64,000 bases of DNA from Labilithrix sp. (GTDB lineage: Bacteria; Myxococcota_A; Polyangia; Polyangiales; Polyangiaceae): the NCBI GenBank assembly GCA_019637155.1, contig JAHBWE010000032.1, positions 1 to 64,000 on the forward strand, given 5' to 3'. The position numbers and the translations under genes were made by a program. Of the stretch, positions 34,992 to 42,961 are shown piece by piece. The notes under the pieces are model-generated. The model worked only from the letters and a program-made list of their open reading frames with translations, did no database searches and had not been told where the DNA came from. The first letter of the stretch is position 1, and each line of letters opens with the position of its first letter.

Positions 34992-36971
34992 TCAGCGGTA
35001 GCCGATCTCGGCGAGCCGCTTGCCGCTATTCGGATCGAGCACCAGCAGCTTGCCGCCGACGTCGACGTACGCGCGGGTGGAGATCGTGATCGATCGGTTC
35101 GGCACCCCGACGCCGAGCGGCGCGCGCCATATCTCCTTGCCGGTGCGAGCGTCGAGGCACACGAGCACGGTCGAGCGGCGCACGTAGGCTCGACCGTCCT
35201 GGACCTCGAGGACCTCGACCTCCAGCTCATCGATCGACGTCCACACCTCGCGCGTCACGAACACCGAGCCCTCCGGCCGCGTCGTGGTCTCGACGCCGAC
35301 GAGCCTCCCGGGATCGTCGTCGGCGTTGCCGACGCCGATCGCGCCGTCGAGCAACAAACGCATCCTCCGCTCCTCCACCTGGAGGTGGACCTCCGGCGCG
35401 CGCGAGCCGTTCCACGTCGGGATGTCGGAGCTCGCGTTCGCCGGCCAGCATCCGGCCGGCGGATCGTGCGCGGCGCGGCGCGCGCTCGAGACGACGTCGA
35501 AGAGGACGCTCTCGCCGTCGGCGAGCTCGACCCAGAGCTCGCGCGCGCTCCCCGTCGGCCGGCAGAGCTGGCGGACCGGCGCGCTGAATTCGACCTCCTT
35601 CTCCTGCGCGCTCGACGGGACGGCGTAGACGTGGATGGTGCGTCCTCGCGCGATCGCGACGCGCTTCGCGGCGGCGGCGAAGACCTTCCGCTGCCCGTTG
35701 TCCGGGAAGGGCGGCGCGGTCCACACGCGCTTCAGGGTGGCGCCGTCGAACACCGCGAGCCGCTCGCGCTCGCTGGTGCGGTGAAGGAACATGACGACGC
35801 CGACCACGTCCTCGGTCGCGTCGCCGACGACGTCGTCCGCGACGACCGGGCTCGCGCTCCACATCCAGAAGTCGTCCGCGACGACCGGGCTCGCGATCGG
35901 GCTCGCCGCGCGGGTCTTCGCCGAGGCCAGGAAGATCCAGATGCCGGCGGCGATGACGACGAGCACGGTGACGGCGCCGGTGACGAGCCCGATCACGACG
36001 CCGAGGGCGGTCGAGCCGGTGGGGGCGGCGGTGACGACTCCCGCCGCCGTCGGCGGGGGGACCTGCACCGTCGGCGCGGCGTCGGCGGGCGCGCTCGCGG
36101 CGGGCGGCCGCGCTCCGTCGGCGCGGGACCACGGCGTGAGCGCGTCGAGCATCGCGGTCGCCGAGGCGAACCGCGCCGCGGGCGAGCGGCTCAGCGCGCG
36201 GTCCACCACCGCCGCGAGCGCAGGATCGAGGTCGGGGCGGAGCGAGAGGAGCGGCGGCGGCGACGTCGTCGAGAGCTGCGCGATGATCTCTCCCGCGCTC
36301 GCCCCCGCGTAGGGCCTGCGTCCGGAGAGCATCTCGAAGAGGCACGCTCCGACCGCGTAGATGTCGGCGCGGTGATCGACCTGAGCGCCGCCGGCTTGCT
36401 CCGGCGCCATGTAGGCCGGCGTCCCGAGGATCGTGTCGGGGAGCGTGCGGAAGCTGCCGGCGAGCGAGGGCGCCTTGGCGATCCCGAAGTCGAGCACCTT
36501 GGCGAGGTCCGCCATCGCCTGCGTGCGCGTGAGGAAGACGTTCGGAGGTTTGATGTCGCGATGCACGATCCCGGCCGCGTGCGCCGCCGCGAGCGCAGCG
36601 AGGATCTGCGTCGCGATGAAGACGGCGCGAGCGGGGGCGAGCGGTCGCTCGCGCTTGAGGAGATCGTTCAGCGACTCCCCGTCGAGGCGCTCCATGACGA
36701 GGAAGGGCGGCTCGCCGGGGCGCGCCTGGAAGTCGGTGACCTGGACGATGTTCGGATGCCCGAGCTGCGACGCGGCGAGCGCCTCCCGGCGAAAGCGACG
36801 CAGGTCTTCGTCGGTGATCCGCGTCGAGTCGAGGAGGACCTTCAGCGCGACGCGCCGCGCGAGGTCTTCCTGAACCGCCTCGTAGACGGCCCCCATCCCT
36901 CCGGCGCCGAGCAACCCCCGAACGCGATAGCGCCCCCCGAGGAGCCGACCGACGAGCTCCTCCCGCTTCAC
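34992..36971 (-). CDS. Membrane Ser/Thr kinase with PQQ-like sensor domain
   Basis: 659 aa from the GTG at 36971. Kinase domain about 14-280 (LLGAGGMGAVYEA, VALKVLL, HRDIKPPN, DFGIAK, MAPEQ). A membrane helix lies near 345-370. The outer part (about 400-659) has short beta repeats including LVCLDARTGKEIWRA, as in PQQ-like propellers, so this kinase has a real extracytoplasmic domain. Just after the helix, a 25-base sequence is repeated (35832-35856 and 35871-35895), giving SPVVADD twice. It is convergent with the kinase at 33619. Confidence 0.92.
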   Translation of the reverse strand: MKREELVGRLLGGRYRVRGLLGAGGMGAVYEAVQEDLARRVALKVLLDSTRITDEDLRRFRREALAASQLGHPNIVQVTDFQARPGEPPFLVMERLDGESLNDLLKRERPLAPARAVFIATQILAALAAAHAAGIVHRDIKPPNVFLTRTQAMADLAKVLDFGIAKAPSLAGSFRTLPDTILGTPAYMAPEQAGGAQVDHRADIYAVGACLFEMLSGRRPYAGASAGEIIAQLSTTSPPPLLSLRPDLDPALAAVVDRALSRSPAARFASATAMLDALTPWSRADGARPPAASAPADAAPTVQVPPPTAAGVVTAAPTGSTALGVVIGLVTGAVTVLVVIAAGIWIFLASAKTRAASPIASPVVADDFWMWSASPVVADDVVGDATEDVVGVVMFLHRTSERERLAVFDGATLKRVWTAPPFPDNGQRKVFAAAAKRVAIARGRTIHVYAVPSSAQEKEVEFSAPVRQLCRPTGSARELWVELADGESVLFDVVSSARRAAHDPPAGCWPANASSDIPTWNGSRAPEVHLQVEERRMRLLLDGAIGVGNADDDPGRLVGVETTTRPEGSVFVTREVWTSIDELEVEVLEVQDGRAYVRRSTVLVCLDARTGKEIWRAPLGVGVPNRSITISTRAYVDVGGKLLVLDPNSGKRLAEIGYR

Positions 36972-37033
36972 GACTCGCCGCCGACCGGCCCATCTCCCAT
37001 CACACGCAGAGGGTACATCGCGAGGGGATCGAT

Positions 37034-37050
37034 CCGATCCGCGGGATCGG
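37034..37050. promoter_or_regulatory. Inverted repeat, candidate enhancer site 1
   Basis: CCGATCC-GCG-GGATCGG, perfect 7-bp arms, about 90 bases upstream of the sigma-54 promoter at 37123. Activators of this class bind such sites. Confidence 0.4.
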
Positions 37051-37065
37051 CTCGCGCGCGGCGCG

Positions 37066-37086
37066 GGAGGATCCGATCGATCCTCC
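37066..37086. promoter_or_regulatory. Inverted repeat, candidate enhancer site 2
   Basis: GGAGGATC-CGATC-GATCCTCC, perfect 8-bp arms with 5-base loop, about 40 bases upstream of the -24 element at 37124. Confidence 0.45.
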
Positions 37087-37122
37087 ACCCGCGAAAGTGC
37101 CTGTTTTCCCACGCTTCGCAGG

Positions 37123-37138
37123 TGGCACGGCCGCTGCT
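37123..37138 (+). promoter_or_regulatory. Sigma-54 (-24/-12) promoter
   Basis: TGGCACGGCCGCTGCT: TGGCAC, five bases, CTGCT. The invariant GG (37124-37125) and GC (37136-37137) are exactly ten bases apart. Predicted transcription start is near 37149, just ahead of AGGAGG (37153-37158) and the ATG at 37166. Confidence 0.75.
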
Positions 37139-37165
37139 TCAGTGCTCTGCGTAGGAGGAACGAAC

Positions 37166-38143
37166 ATGAAGCGTATGTCCTGGATGCTCGGTGCGGTGGT
37201 CGTTGGCGTCGTGGCGCTCACGGGTTGCAGCAGCAGTGAGCCGGAGAACACCTCGTCGTCGTCGCAGCGCCTCACGGTCCAGGGCTCGGTGTCCTCCCGT
37301 CTCGGCACCGACAACGCGCGCGCCGTCGCGGTCGACAAGAACGGCAAGAAGATCTGGACGTACCTCGACAAGAAGGGCGACTTCACGCTGAAGCTCCCGA
37401 TCGGCAAGTCGTACCGCGTCCTCATCGCGAACCAGCTCCCCGGCGGCGGTCAGAAGGTGATCGGGAAGCTCTCGCTCAAGAACGGCGCGACGAAGACCTC
37501 CTGGATGAACACGAAGGACGGCGGCAAGGTCAACCTCGGCACCCTCGTGAAGCCGAGCACCGAGAAGCCCGGCGGCGCGGTCGAGCCGAAGTGCTTCTGC
37601 GACGACGACTGGGGCGGCAAGGACAAGGACAAGGGCGGCTGGGACGACGACGACTGGGGCGGCAGCAAGAGCAAGGGCAACGGCGGCGGCAAGGACGGCT
37701 GGGACGACGACGACTGGGACGACGGCGACTGGGGCGGCGGCGGCTGGGAGGACGACGACGACTGGGGCGACGACGACGACTGGGACGACTCGGACCACGA
37801 CGACGACAACGAGTGCTTCGGCGACGACGACGATGACGACGACGACTGGGGCGGCAAGCACGACCTCGACGAGGACGAGCTCTGCGACGTGTGCACCGAC
37901 GGCGGCTTCGTCGAGCTCGAGCCCTCCAAGAAGGACGCAGGCAACTGGGGCGACGTCGACGCAGACGACGCCGACTTCCCCGAGTCGAAGGCCTGCCCGA
38001 AGAAGGCGGACGTCGAAGACGAGGAGCCGTCCCTCGAGCCCAGCTCCGAAGAGGTCCAGTCGAAGAAGCCCGGCGACAAGTGCTCCGTGAAGAACGAGTG
38101 CGGGGACAGCGTCTGCATCGCCTCGAAGTGCAGCGCGAAGTGA
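37166..38143 (+). CDS. Asp/Trp/Gly-rich acidic lipoprotein
   Basis: 325 aa. Strong ribosome site AGGAGG seven bases before the ATG. Signal with lipobox ALTGC. The N-terminal domain (about 30-130) is a compact beta-type fold (VQGSVSSRL, GDFTLKLPIGKSYRVLIA) as in carboxypeptidase-regulatory modules. The middle (about 145-235) is low-complexity, built of GWDDDDWGG-type units, extremely acidic. The end has four or more cysteines (DKCSVKNECGDSVC). Transcribed from a sigma-54 promoter and closed by a strong terminator. It may bind cations or organise a surface layer; function unknown. Confidence 0.85.
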   Translation: MKRMSWMLGAVVVGVVALTGCSSSEPENTSSSSQRLTVQGSVSSRLGTDNARAVAVDKNGKKIWTYLDKKGDFTLKLPIGKSYRVLIANQLPGGGQKVIGKLSLKNGATKTSWMNTKDGGKVNLGTLVKPSTEKPGGAVEPKCFCDDDWGGKDKDKGGWDDDDWGGSKSKGNGGGKDGWDDDDWDDGDWGGGGWEDDDDWGDDDDWDDSDHDDDNECFGDDDDDDDDWGGKHDLDEDELCDVCTDGGFVELEPSKKDAGNWGDVDADDADFPESKACPKKADVEDEEPSLEPSSEEVQSKKPGDKCSVKNECGDSVCIASKCSAK

Positions 38144-38155
38144 CGTGACCCCACG

Positions 38156-38200
38156 AACCAGGGAGACGGACCCCAACCCGTCTCCTTGGTTCATTCATTT
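38156..38200 (+). terminator. Intrinsic terminator of acidic lipoprotein gene
   Basis: A 14-bp stem (38156-38169 with 38178-38191, one G-U pair) with an 8-base loop, followed by CATTCATTTT. Begins 12 bases after the stop codon. Confidence 0.85.
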
Positions 38201-38206
38201 TAATGA

Positions 38207-38335
38207 CGTTGCACTACCGTCCTTCTGCTCGCGAGCTGATCGCGTGCGGCGCTGCGACCGCCTTCTCACCGGCAAAGCTTCGCCGCCACCCCGTGCCCAA
38301 CCTCCGCTCCCCGCGTGGCCCCCACCCCCAGCTCT
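38207..38335 (+). repeat. 130-base dispersed repeat, copy 1
   Basis: Nearly the same sequence is found inverted at 50305-50436. It begins CGTTGCACTACCGTCC, contains the palindrome GCTCGCGAGC (38227-38236) and ends in GTGGCCCCCAC-like sequence. It lies between the terminator at 38156 and the 3' end of the gene at 38343. No transposase or target duplication seen. Confidence 0.8.
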
Positions 38336-38342
38336 CTTCTCT

Positions 38343-38642
38343 TCACGGCCGCGCCTTCGCCTGCCGTACGGCGGCGACCAGCGCCTCGGCGAACGGGAGG
38401 CAGTCGGGGTGGACGGAGTCGGCCAGGAGCTGGCGGCTCCCCGGCTCCTGCACCGGAGCCCACCACAGGCGCCCGCCGTCCAGCGTCACATCGGCGATGA
38501 AGTCGAGGGCGCGCCGCGCGCTGGCCGACCGCGGGCCGGAGCTATCGCCCAGCGCGTAGTCGGTGTGGAACACCTCGATGACCGAGCCGTCGAAGACGAC
38601 ATAGAGGTTGCGGCGAAGCCAGCCCTTCAACGGCGCACTCAT
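38343..38642 (-). CDS. Small protein, paralogue of neighbour
   Basis: 99 aa from the ATG at 38642. NLYVVFDGSVIEVFHT at the start and FAEALVAAVRQAK at the end match the divergent neighbour at 38743-39015 (EYTFVTFDGRVLEIFEV and WAQQLVAAITAAR). Both are short alpha/beta proteins with no known motif. A TACTGT hexamer lies ten bases upstream. Function unknown. Confidence 0.65.
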   Translation of the reverse strand: MSAPLKGWLRRNLYVVFDGSVIEVFHTDYALGDSSGPRSASARRALDFIADVTLDGGRLWWAPVQEPGSRQLLADSVHPDCLPFAEALVAAVRQAKARP

Positions 38643-38652
38643 CAGTCGCGGC

Positions 38653-38658
38653 ACAGTA
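38653..38658 (-). promoter_or_regulatory. Candidate -10 box
   Basis: TACTGT on the minus strand, ten bases before the ATG at 38642; no Shine-Dalgarno. Confidence 0.35.
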
Positions 38659-38730
38659 CCCCGAACCGGGCGAGCGTGGGAGCCACGCTGCACGTCGCCA
38701 CCGGCGACGCGCTACCCCACCTCATCGCGG

Positions 38731-38736
38731 TAGTCT
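38731..38736 (+). promoter_or_regulatory. Candidate -10 box, leaderless start
   Basis: TAGTCT, six bases before the ATG at 38743; no Shine-Dalgarno. Confidence 0.4.
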
Positions 38737-38742
38737 TGCGCC

Positions 38743-39015
38743 ATGCTCGAGTTCTGGCTCAACGAGTACACGTTCGTCACGTTCGACGGGCGGGTGCTCG
38801 AGATTTTCGAAGTGAGTGGGCCGTCCGTGAAAGGAAAGCGGGCCCACGTGGCGACCCTGGGTGCCGTCACCCTGGAGACCGATCGCGCGGGTCGGGTGTC
38901 GCTCGGCGTCAAGAGCATCAAGGGCATGGCCGTCCACGCCTCGTTTGTCGACGAGCAACAGGTCCGTTGGGCCCAACAGCTCGTCGCCGCCATCACCGCC
39001 GCCCGCGGCGGCTGA
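38743..39015 (+). CDS. Small protein, divergent paralogue
   Basis: 90 aa, similar in length and pattern to 38343-38642: an N-terminal TFVTFDGRVLEIFEV hairpin, a beta-rich middle (LGAVTLETDRAGRVSLGV) and a C-terminal helix. The two genes are head to head with 100 bases between starts. The layout suggests a tail-to-tail duplication and perhaps a hetero-complex. Function unknown. Confidence 0.7.
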   Translation: MLEFWLNEYTFVTFDGRVLEIFEVSGPSVKGKRAHVATLGAVTLETDRAGRVSLGVKSIKGMAVHASFVDEQQVRWAQQLVAAITAARGG

Positions 39016-39039
39016 CCCGATCCGTCTCCCGGTTTGCGT

Positions 39040-41181
39040 TCACTCCTTCGGGTGCTGGATGCTCACGCTTCGCCTCACCTGGCCGGTCTTCGCGTCGAGC
39101 GCGAGCATCTTGAAGTCGTAGGTCACCGAGATCCCGTCATCGTCCTCCGAGATCGACGCCCCGCGCACGGCGGCCAACACGACCCCCTTGGCGATGCGGA
39201 GCGCGGCGACGCGCGCGTCCGTTGGGCGACTCGACGAGAGCGTCGCGGTCATCGGACCGAACGCGTCCACGGCGTTGACGCTCCACACCGCGTCGCCCTT
39301 CGCGCTCATCAGGACGATCTCCTCGCCGCCTCTCTCCGCGTTCTTGATCGTGCGGCCGAGCACGACGACCCCGGACGCGTCGGGTGACCAGTACACCTTG
39401 CCGTCGGCGTCGAGCGGGATGCGCTTGTTACGAAGGACGAGGTGCTCGACCGAGAGGGACGTCTTGCCGTCGGGGCCCTTCGCCGACGACTCCCCGCCGA
39501 GCGAGATCAGGTAGAGCGAGCGCTCCGGCTGCCCGGTGACGATCAGGTCGACCTTCGAGATCCCGGCCGGCGTAATCATGTACGTGCCGCCTGCCTTCCC
39601 CCGCAGCGGCAGCCCGCGCTGGGCGCTCCCCGCGAAGAGCAGGCGCCCTTCGCTGATCTCGAAGCCCGCGCTGAGCTCCGGATGCGCCGCGAGGGCCGGG
39701 CGCATGTCGACCACGCGGCGGAGCGGGGTCGCTCCGCTCGTCGGGTACGCGACGAGCCCGCTCGCGTCCCCGACCCACAGGTGACCGGCGTACGGACCGT
39801 AGCCGCGCAGCTCCTTCTTCTTCGAGGTGTGCTGCGCGCGCTCCATGACCGCGCCGTCCGCCGCGCGCACCACGAGCACCTCCACGCGCGGATCCTCCCA
39901 CGGGAGGAGGCGCGGCTCGTGCACGGCGACGATGCGGTCGTCGTCCAGCCACAGCGCGAGCTGAATCCCGCCCGGCTTCTTGCTGTTCCATATCGAGAAG
40001 GCCACGATGCCGGCGATCGCGATCGCGATGACGAGCGCGATCCCGAAGCCCTTGCGTAGCGAGAAGCTCTGCTCTGGCTTCTTCTTGGAAGGATCGGGTG
40101 AACGGCCGCGGGAGCGCTTCTCGCCGCTCGCCGCGCGCTCGCGCGCCTCCTGCTTCTTGCGTCGACGCTCGGCGCGCTCGTTGTCGGCCTTCGCCTTCGC
40201 CCTCGCCTTCGCCTCCGCCTTCGCCTTCGCCTTCGCCTCGACCGCGCGCCGATCGAAGGCGAGCCACCAGACGGTGGGCGTCGGCGCCGCGTGCCCGAGC
40301 TCGAACATGCGCTTGCGCGGGATCCTCGACGGGGTCCGGCAATACGTGCATGTTACATTAATCGAGGCGCCCGTCACCGCGAGCGGCGCGTCGCACGTCG
40401 GGCAGAGCACCGCGAGCGCCTCTCCTCCCTTGACGCGCGCCTCTCGTCGTCCCTCGACCTGAGCCTCGGCGAGGACGCCGCGGAGCTCCGGGCACATGCT
40501 CTTGCCGGGCGCGGGGAGCTTCGTCGTCATCGACGTGCTGCAAGCGTGGCAACGCACCGTCATCGCGCCGGTCGCGTCGAAGCTCGCCACGAACGGCGCG
40601 CGGCACTCGGGGCAGAGCGGCGTGCCCGGCGCGGCGTTCACGCGGAGCGAGAGCTGCGTCAGCTGGCCACCCCCGATGACGAGCCCGCCCTGCTGGTGCT
40701 CCGCCGCCGTGTGCGTCTCGCCGATGGCCGAGTACTGGGAGGTCGCGGCCCGCGCCGACGCGAGGCCGAGCGTCCGCGCGTGCTCGAGGCCCTCTCTCCA
40801 CGAGCCGACGTCGAAGGCCTGGTCGAGCCCGCACCGCAGGCACTCGACCGAGCCGTCCATGTCGAGGTGATCGAGCGGCGAGAGGTGCCCGCACGCGCGG
40901 CACTGAAACGTGCATCTTACACTCGTCCAGTAGAGCTCCGGATCGTCCGGGATCGGGACGGTGCCGTCTTCGGCGAACGTCGCCTTGCAGACGTTGCAGG
41001 TGTCGAGCTTGGTGGGCCGCTGCACGCCGCACCCGCGGCACGCCGACGGAGCCTGACCTTGCTGGGCAGGAGCGGCTCCGCTCGGTCGAGGAGCCGTGGC
41101 CGCGCGCGGCGCGCCGCACCCTCCGCAGAACCGAGCGCTCGGCGGCATCGCGCGCATGCATCGCGTGCAAGGGAGCGACAT
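39040..41181 (-). CDS. Zinc-ribbon membrane protein with KA-rich coil
   Basis: 713 aa. AGGAG (41187-41191) precedes the ATG by five bases. The cytoplasmic part has at least seven CxxC pairs in zinc-ribbon arrangement (CTRCMRAM, CGGCG, CRGCG, CNVCK, CRACG, CLRCG, CPECR, CHACS, CPTCD, CTYCR). A long Lys/Ala/Glu/Arg coil (about 310-370; alternating KAKA units) leads to one membrane helix (about 383-402) and a beta-rich outer domain of about 300 residues that resembles a propeller (AVWSVNAVDAF, SVTYDFKML). Perhaps an envelope sensor. It does not match a named family that I recognise. Confidence 0.8.
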   Translation of the reverse strand: MSLPCTRCMRAMPPSARFCGGCGAPRAATAPRPSGAAPAQQGQAPSACRGCGVQRPTKLDTCNVCKATFAEDGTVPIPDDPELYWTSVRCTFQCRACGHLSPLDHLDMDGSVECLRCGLDQAFDVGSWREGLEHARTLGLASARAATSQYSAIGETHTAAEHQQGGLVIGGGQLTQLSLRVNAAPGTPLCPECRAPFVASFDATGAMTVRCHACSTSMTTKLPAPGKSMCPELRGVLAEAQVEGRREARVKGGEALAVLCPTCDAPLAVTGASINVTCTYCRTPSRIPRKRMFELGHAAPTPTVWWLAFDRRAVEAKAKAKAEAKARAKAKADNERAERRRKKQEARERAASGEKRSRGRSPDPSKKKPEQSFSLRKGFGIALVIAIAIAGIVAFSIWNSKKPGGIQLALWLDDDRIVAVHEPRLLPWEDPRVEVLVVRAADGAVMERAQHTSKKKELRGYGPYAGHLWVGDASGLVAYPTSGATPLRRVVDMRPALAAHPELSAGFEISEGRLLFAGSAQRGLPLRGKAGGTYMITPAGISKVDLIVTGQPERSLYLISLGGESSAKGPDGKTSLSVEHLVLRNKRIPLDADGKVYWSPDASGVVVLGRTIKNAERGGEEIVLMSAKGDAVWSVNAVDAFGPMTATLSSSRPTDARVAALRIAKGVVLAAVRGASISEDDDGISVTYDFKMLALDAKTGQVRRSVSIQHPKE

Positions 41182-41353
41182 GTCTGCTCCTACCGGCGAG
41201 CCTCCGCGAACACGACCGAGCGCTTCATCGCCCCATTGTGAGAGACCCGCGGAATGTTGTCACGCGAAGCATGTGCCCACGCGGCGTCACGAACACGCAC
41301 GGCGAGGTTCATGTAGCGGGCCATCGTCTCGGGCGCTCCACGCGAGGCTGCTC

Positions 41354-42811
41354 TCAGCAGCCGCAGTCGAGGAACGGGATCTCGAGGCGATGGACCTCGC
41401 TCGTCGCGCCGGCGGGACCGCGGAGGAGACCCTCCGCCCAGACGAGATCGGCGGCGCCGTCACCGTCGACGTCGCCGGCCGAGGCGGGCTCGAGCGTGTC
41501 GCCGAACGGTGGGCGGAACGGGGTCAGCGTCGCGCCGTCGATCTTGAAGGCCGCGCTCAGCGTCGCGCCGAACGAGCCGCAGCCGTTGCCCGCGCGGATC
41601 GAGATCGTCCCGAGCGTCTCCTTGTCGGTCTTGAAGACGCGCGCGTCGATCCGGCTGTCGAAGTCCTCCCAGCGCTTCGGGTCCTTCGCCTCCTTCATCG
41701 CGTCGTAGTCCTTCTGCGCGGCGGCGTACTCCTTGGTCTTGGCGAGCTCGCCGCGCATCAGCGCGAGCGTCGCGACGTCCGCCCTCTCGGAGCCGACGAG
41801 CACCGGCTTCGTCCCCGTCGTGGCCCGTCCCCAGAGCGCGGGCCGGCACGCCTCGTTCGCGGGCGTCGAGACGACGAGCGTGAGGACGCGGCCGCTCTTG
41901 CCCGCGAGCGACCACGCCTCCGCCGCGACCGCGGGCTCTGCCATCGGCGGCTCGCCTTGAAAGTCCCCCGTCCCCGTCCAGCGCGCGCGCGTGCCGAAGT
42001 GGGGAGTGACGCGTCCGAGCGCGAGGAACCCGGACACCTTCCCGGCGCACGCGGCGCCCTTCGGTCCGAAGAGCTCGACCTCGCGTCCGGCCCACGACCT
42101 GATCTCGGGCGGGAGCTTCGCGGGATCGACGTCGCGCTCGGTCACGGCGGCGGGCCCGGTGGCCCAGCGCGCTCGCGGCGGCCCCTTCAGCCAGGCGTCG
42201 TCGAGCGCGGTCGTCAGCACGAGGAGCGGCGCGCCGGGGGCACGCTTGGGCGGCTCCGTGTTCGTCGCGACGAACATGAGCTTCTCGGGCGTGGGCGCGC
42301 CGGCGGCGAAGGTGATCGAGCGGAGCATCTCCTCGCGCGCGATGAGGAGCTTGCCCTTCTCGCGCGCGAGGACGATCCGCTTCTCGCCTTCGTCCTTGTA
42401 GCTCTCCGAGCTCCACGTCTGCACGAAGCGGAGCTCGGCGCCGTCCGAGAGCGAGACGAGGCCGAGGTCCCGCACGCCTACCTCCGTCTTCTGCTTCATC
42501 ATGCGTGCGCGCTCCTTCATCCAGCGCGCGCGATCGAGCCGCGCGACCTGTAGACCCGAGCGGCGGACGCCCTCGAAGCGAGCGGCGTAGAGCGCCTCGT
42601 AGGCCGGGAAGTCGCCGTCGTTCTGCGCCTTCTGCCACGCGTCGAGGACGGCGCGCGCATCGCTCGCCGTATCGGCCGCCGCGCCGGCGTCCTTCGAGCC
42701 GACCGCCGTACCGCTCGCGTCCGGGGTCGCGGCATCGGTCTGGGTGGCCTTCGGCGTGGCCGACGGGCAGCCGCCAATCGCGAGGACGACGAGGACGACG
42801 AGGACGCGCAC
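41354..42811 (-). CDS. Lipoprotein with SnoaL/DUF4440-like domain
   Basis: 485 aa from the GTG at 42811; the overlapping ATG at 42813 is out of frame. Lipobox LAIGGC. An Asp/Ala-rich spacer precedes a domain (about 50-125; VLDAWQKAQNDGDFPAYEALYA) like SnoaL/DUF4440 folds. The remainder is beta-rich with RVLTLVVST and ends in GDVDGDGAADLVWAEG, an FG-GAP-like calcium loop, and a CGC tail. Function unknown; likely surface-exposed. Confidence 0.72.
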   Translation of the reverse strand: MRVLVVLVVLAIGGCPSATPKATQTDAATPDASGTAVGSKDAGAAADTASDARAVLDAWQKAQNDGDFPAYEALYAARFEGVRRSGLQVARLDRARWMKERARMMKQKTEVGVRDLGLVSLSDGAELRFVQTWSSESYKDEGEKRIVLAREKGKLLIAREEMLRSITFAAGAPTPEKLMFVATNTEPPKRAPGAPLLVLTTALDDAWLKGPPRARWATGPAAVTERDVDPAKLPPEIRSWAGREVELFGPKGAACAGKVSGFLALGRVTPHFGTRARWTGTGDFQGEPPMAEPAVAAEAWSLAGKSGRVLTLVVSTPANEACRPALWGRATTGTKPVLVGSERADVATLALMRGELAKTKEYAAAQKDYDAMKEAKDPKRWEDFDSRIDARVFKTDKETLGTISIRAGNGCGSFGATLSAAFKIDGATLTPFRPPFGDTLEPASAGDVDGDGAADLVWAEGLLRGPAGATSEVHRLEIPFLDCGC

Positions 42812-42949
42812 ATCGCGAGCATCGTGTTCAGCGGGCGCGAAGGCAAGAGGGACCCGCACTCGAGGCCGCGCTCGCAGTTTGCGTTCGTGCAGTCGGCGCC
42901 GAGCGCGTCGTCGCGGAAGCACGATCCGACTGGCGTGCCCCATCTGCGC

Positions 42950-42955
42950 TAGCTT
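42950..42955 (+). promoter_or_regulatory. Candidate -10 box, leaderless start
   Basis: TAGCTT, six bases before the ATG at 42962; no Shine-Dalgarno. Confidence 0.45.
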
Positions 42956-42961
42956 TGGTGC

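Noticed and set aside
37591..37860. GACGACGAC-rich tract as possible satellite DNA
   Set aside because: It is the coding sequence for the Asp/Trp/Gly repeats with consistent codon use in one frame.
42813..42846. ATG at 42813 as start of the SnoaL-like lipoprotein
   Set aside because: It is in a different frame; the lipobox frame begins with the GTG at 42811.
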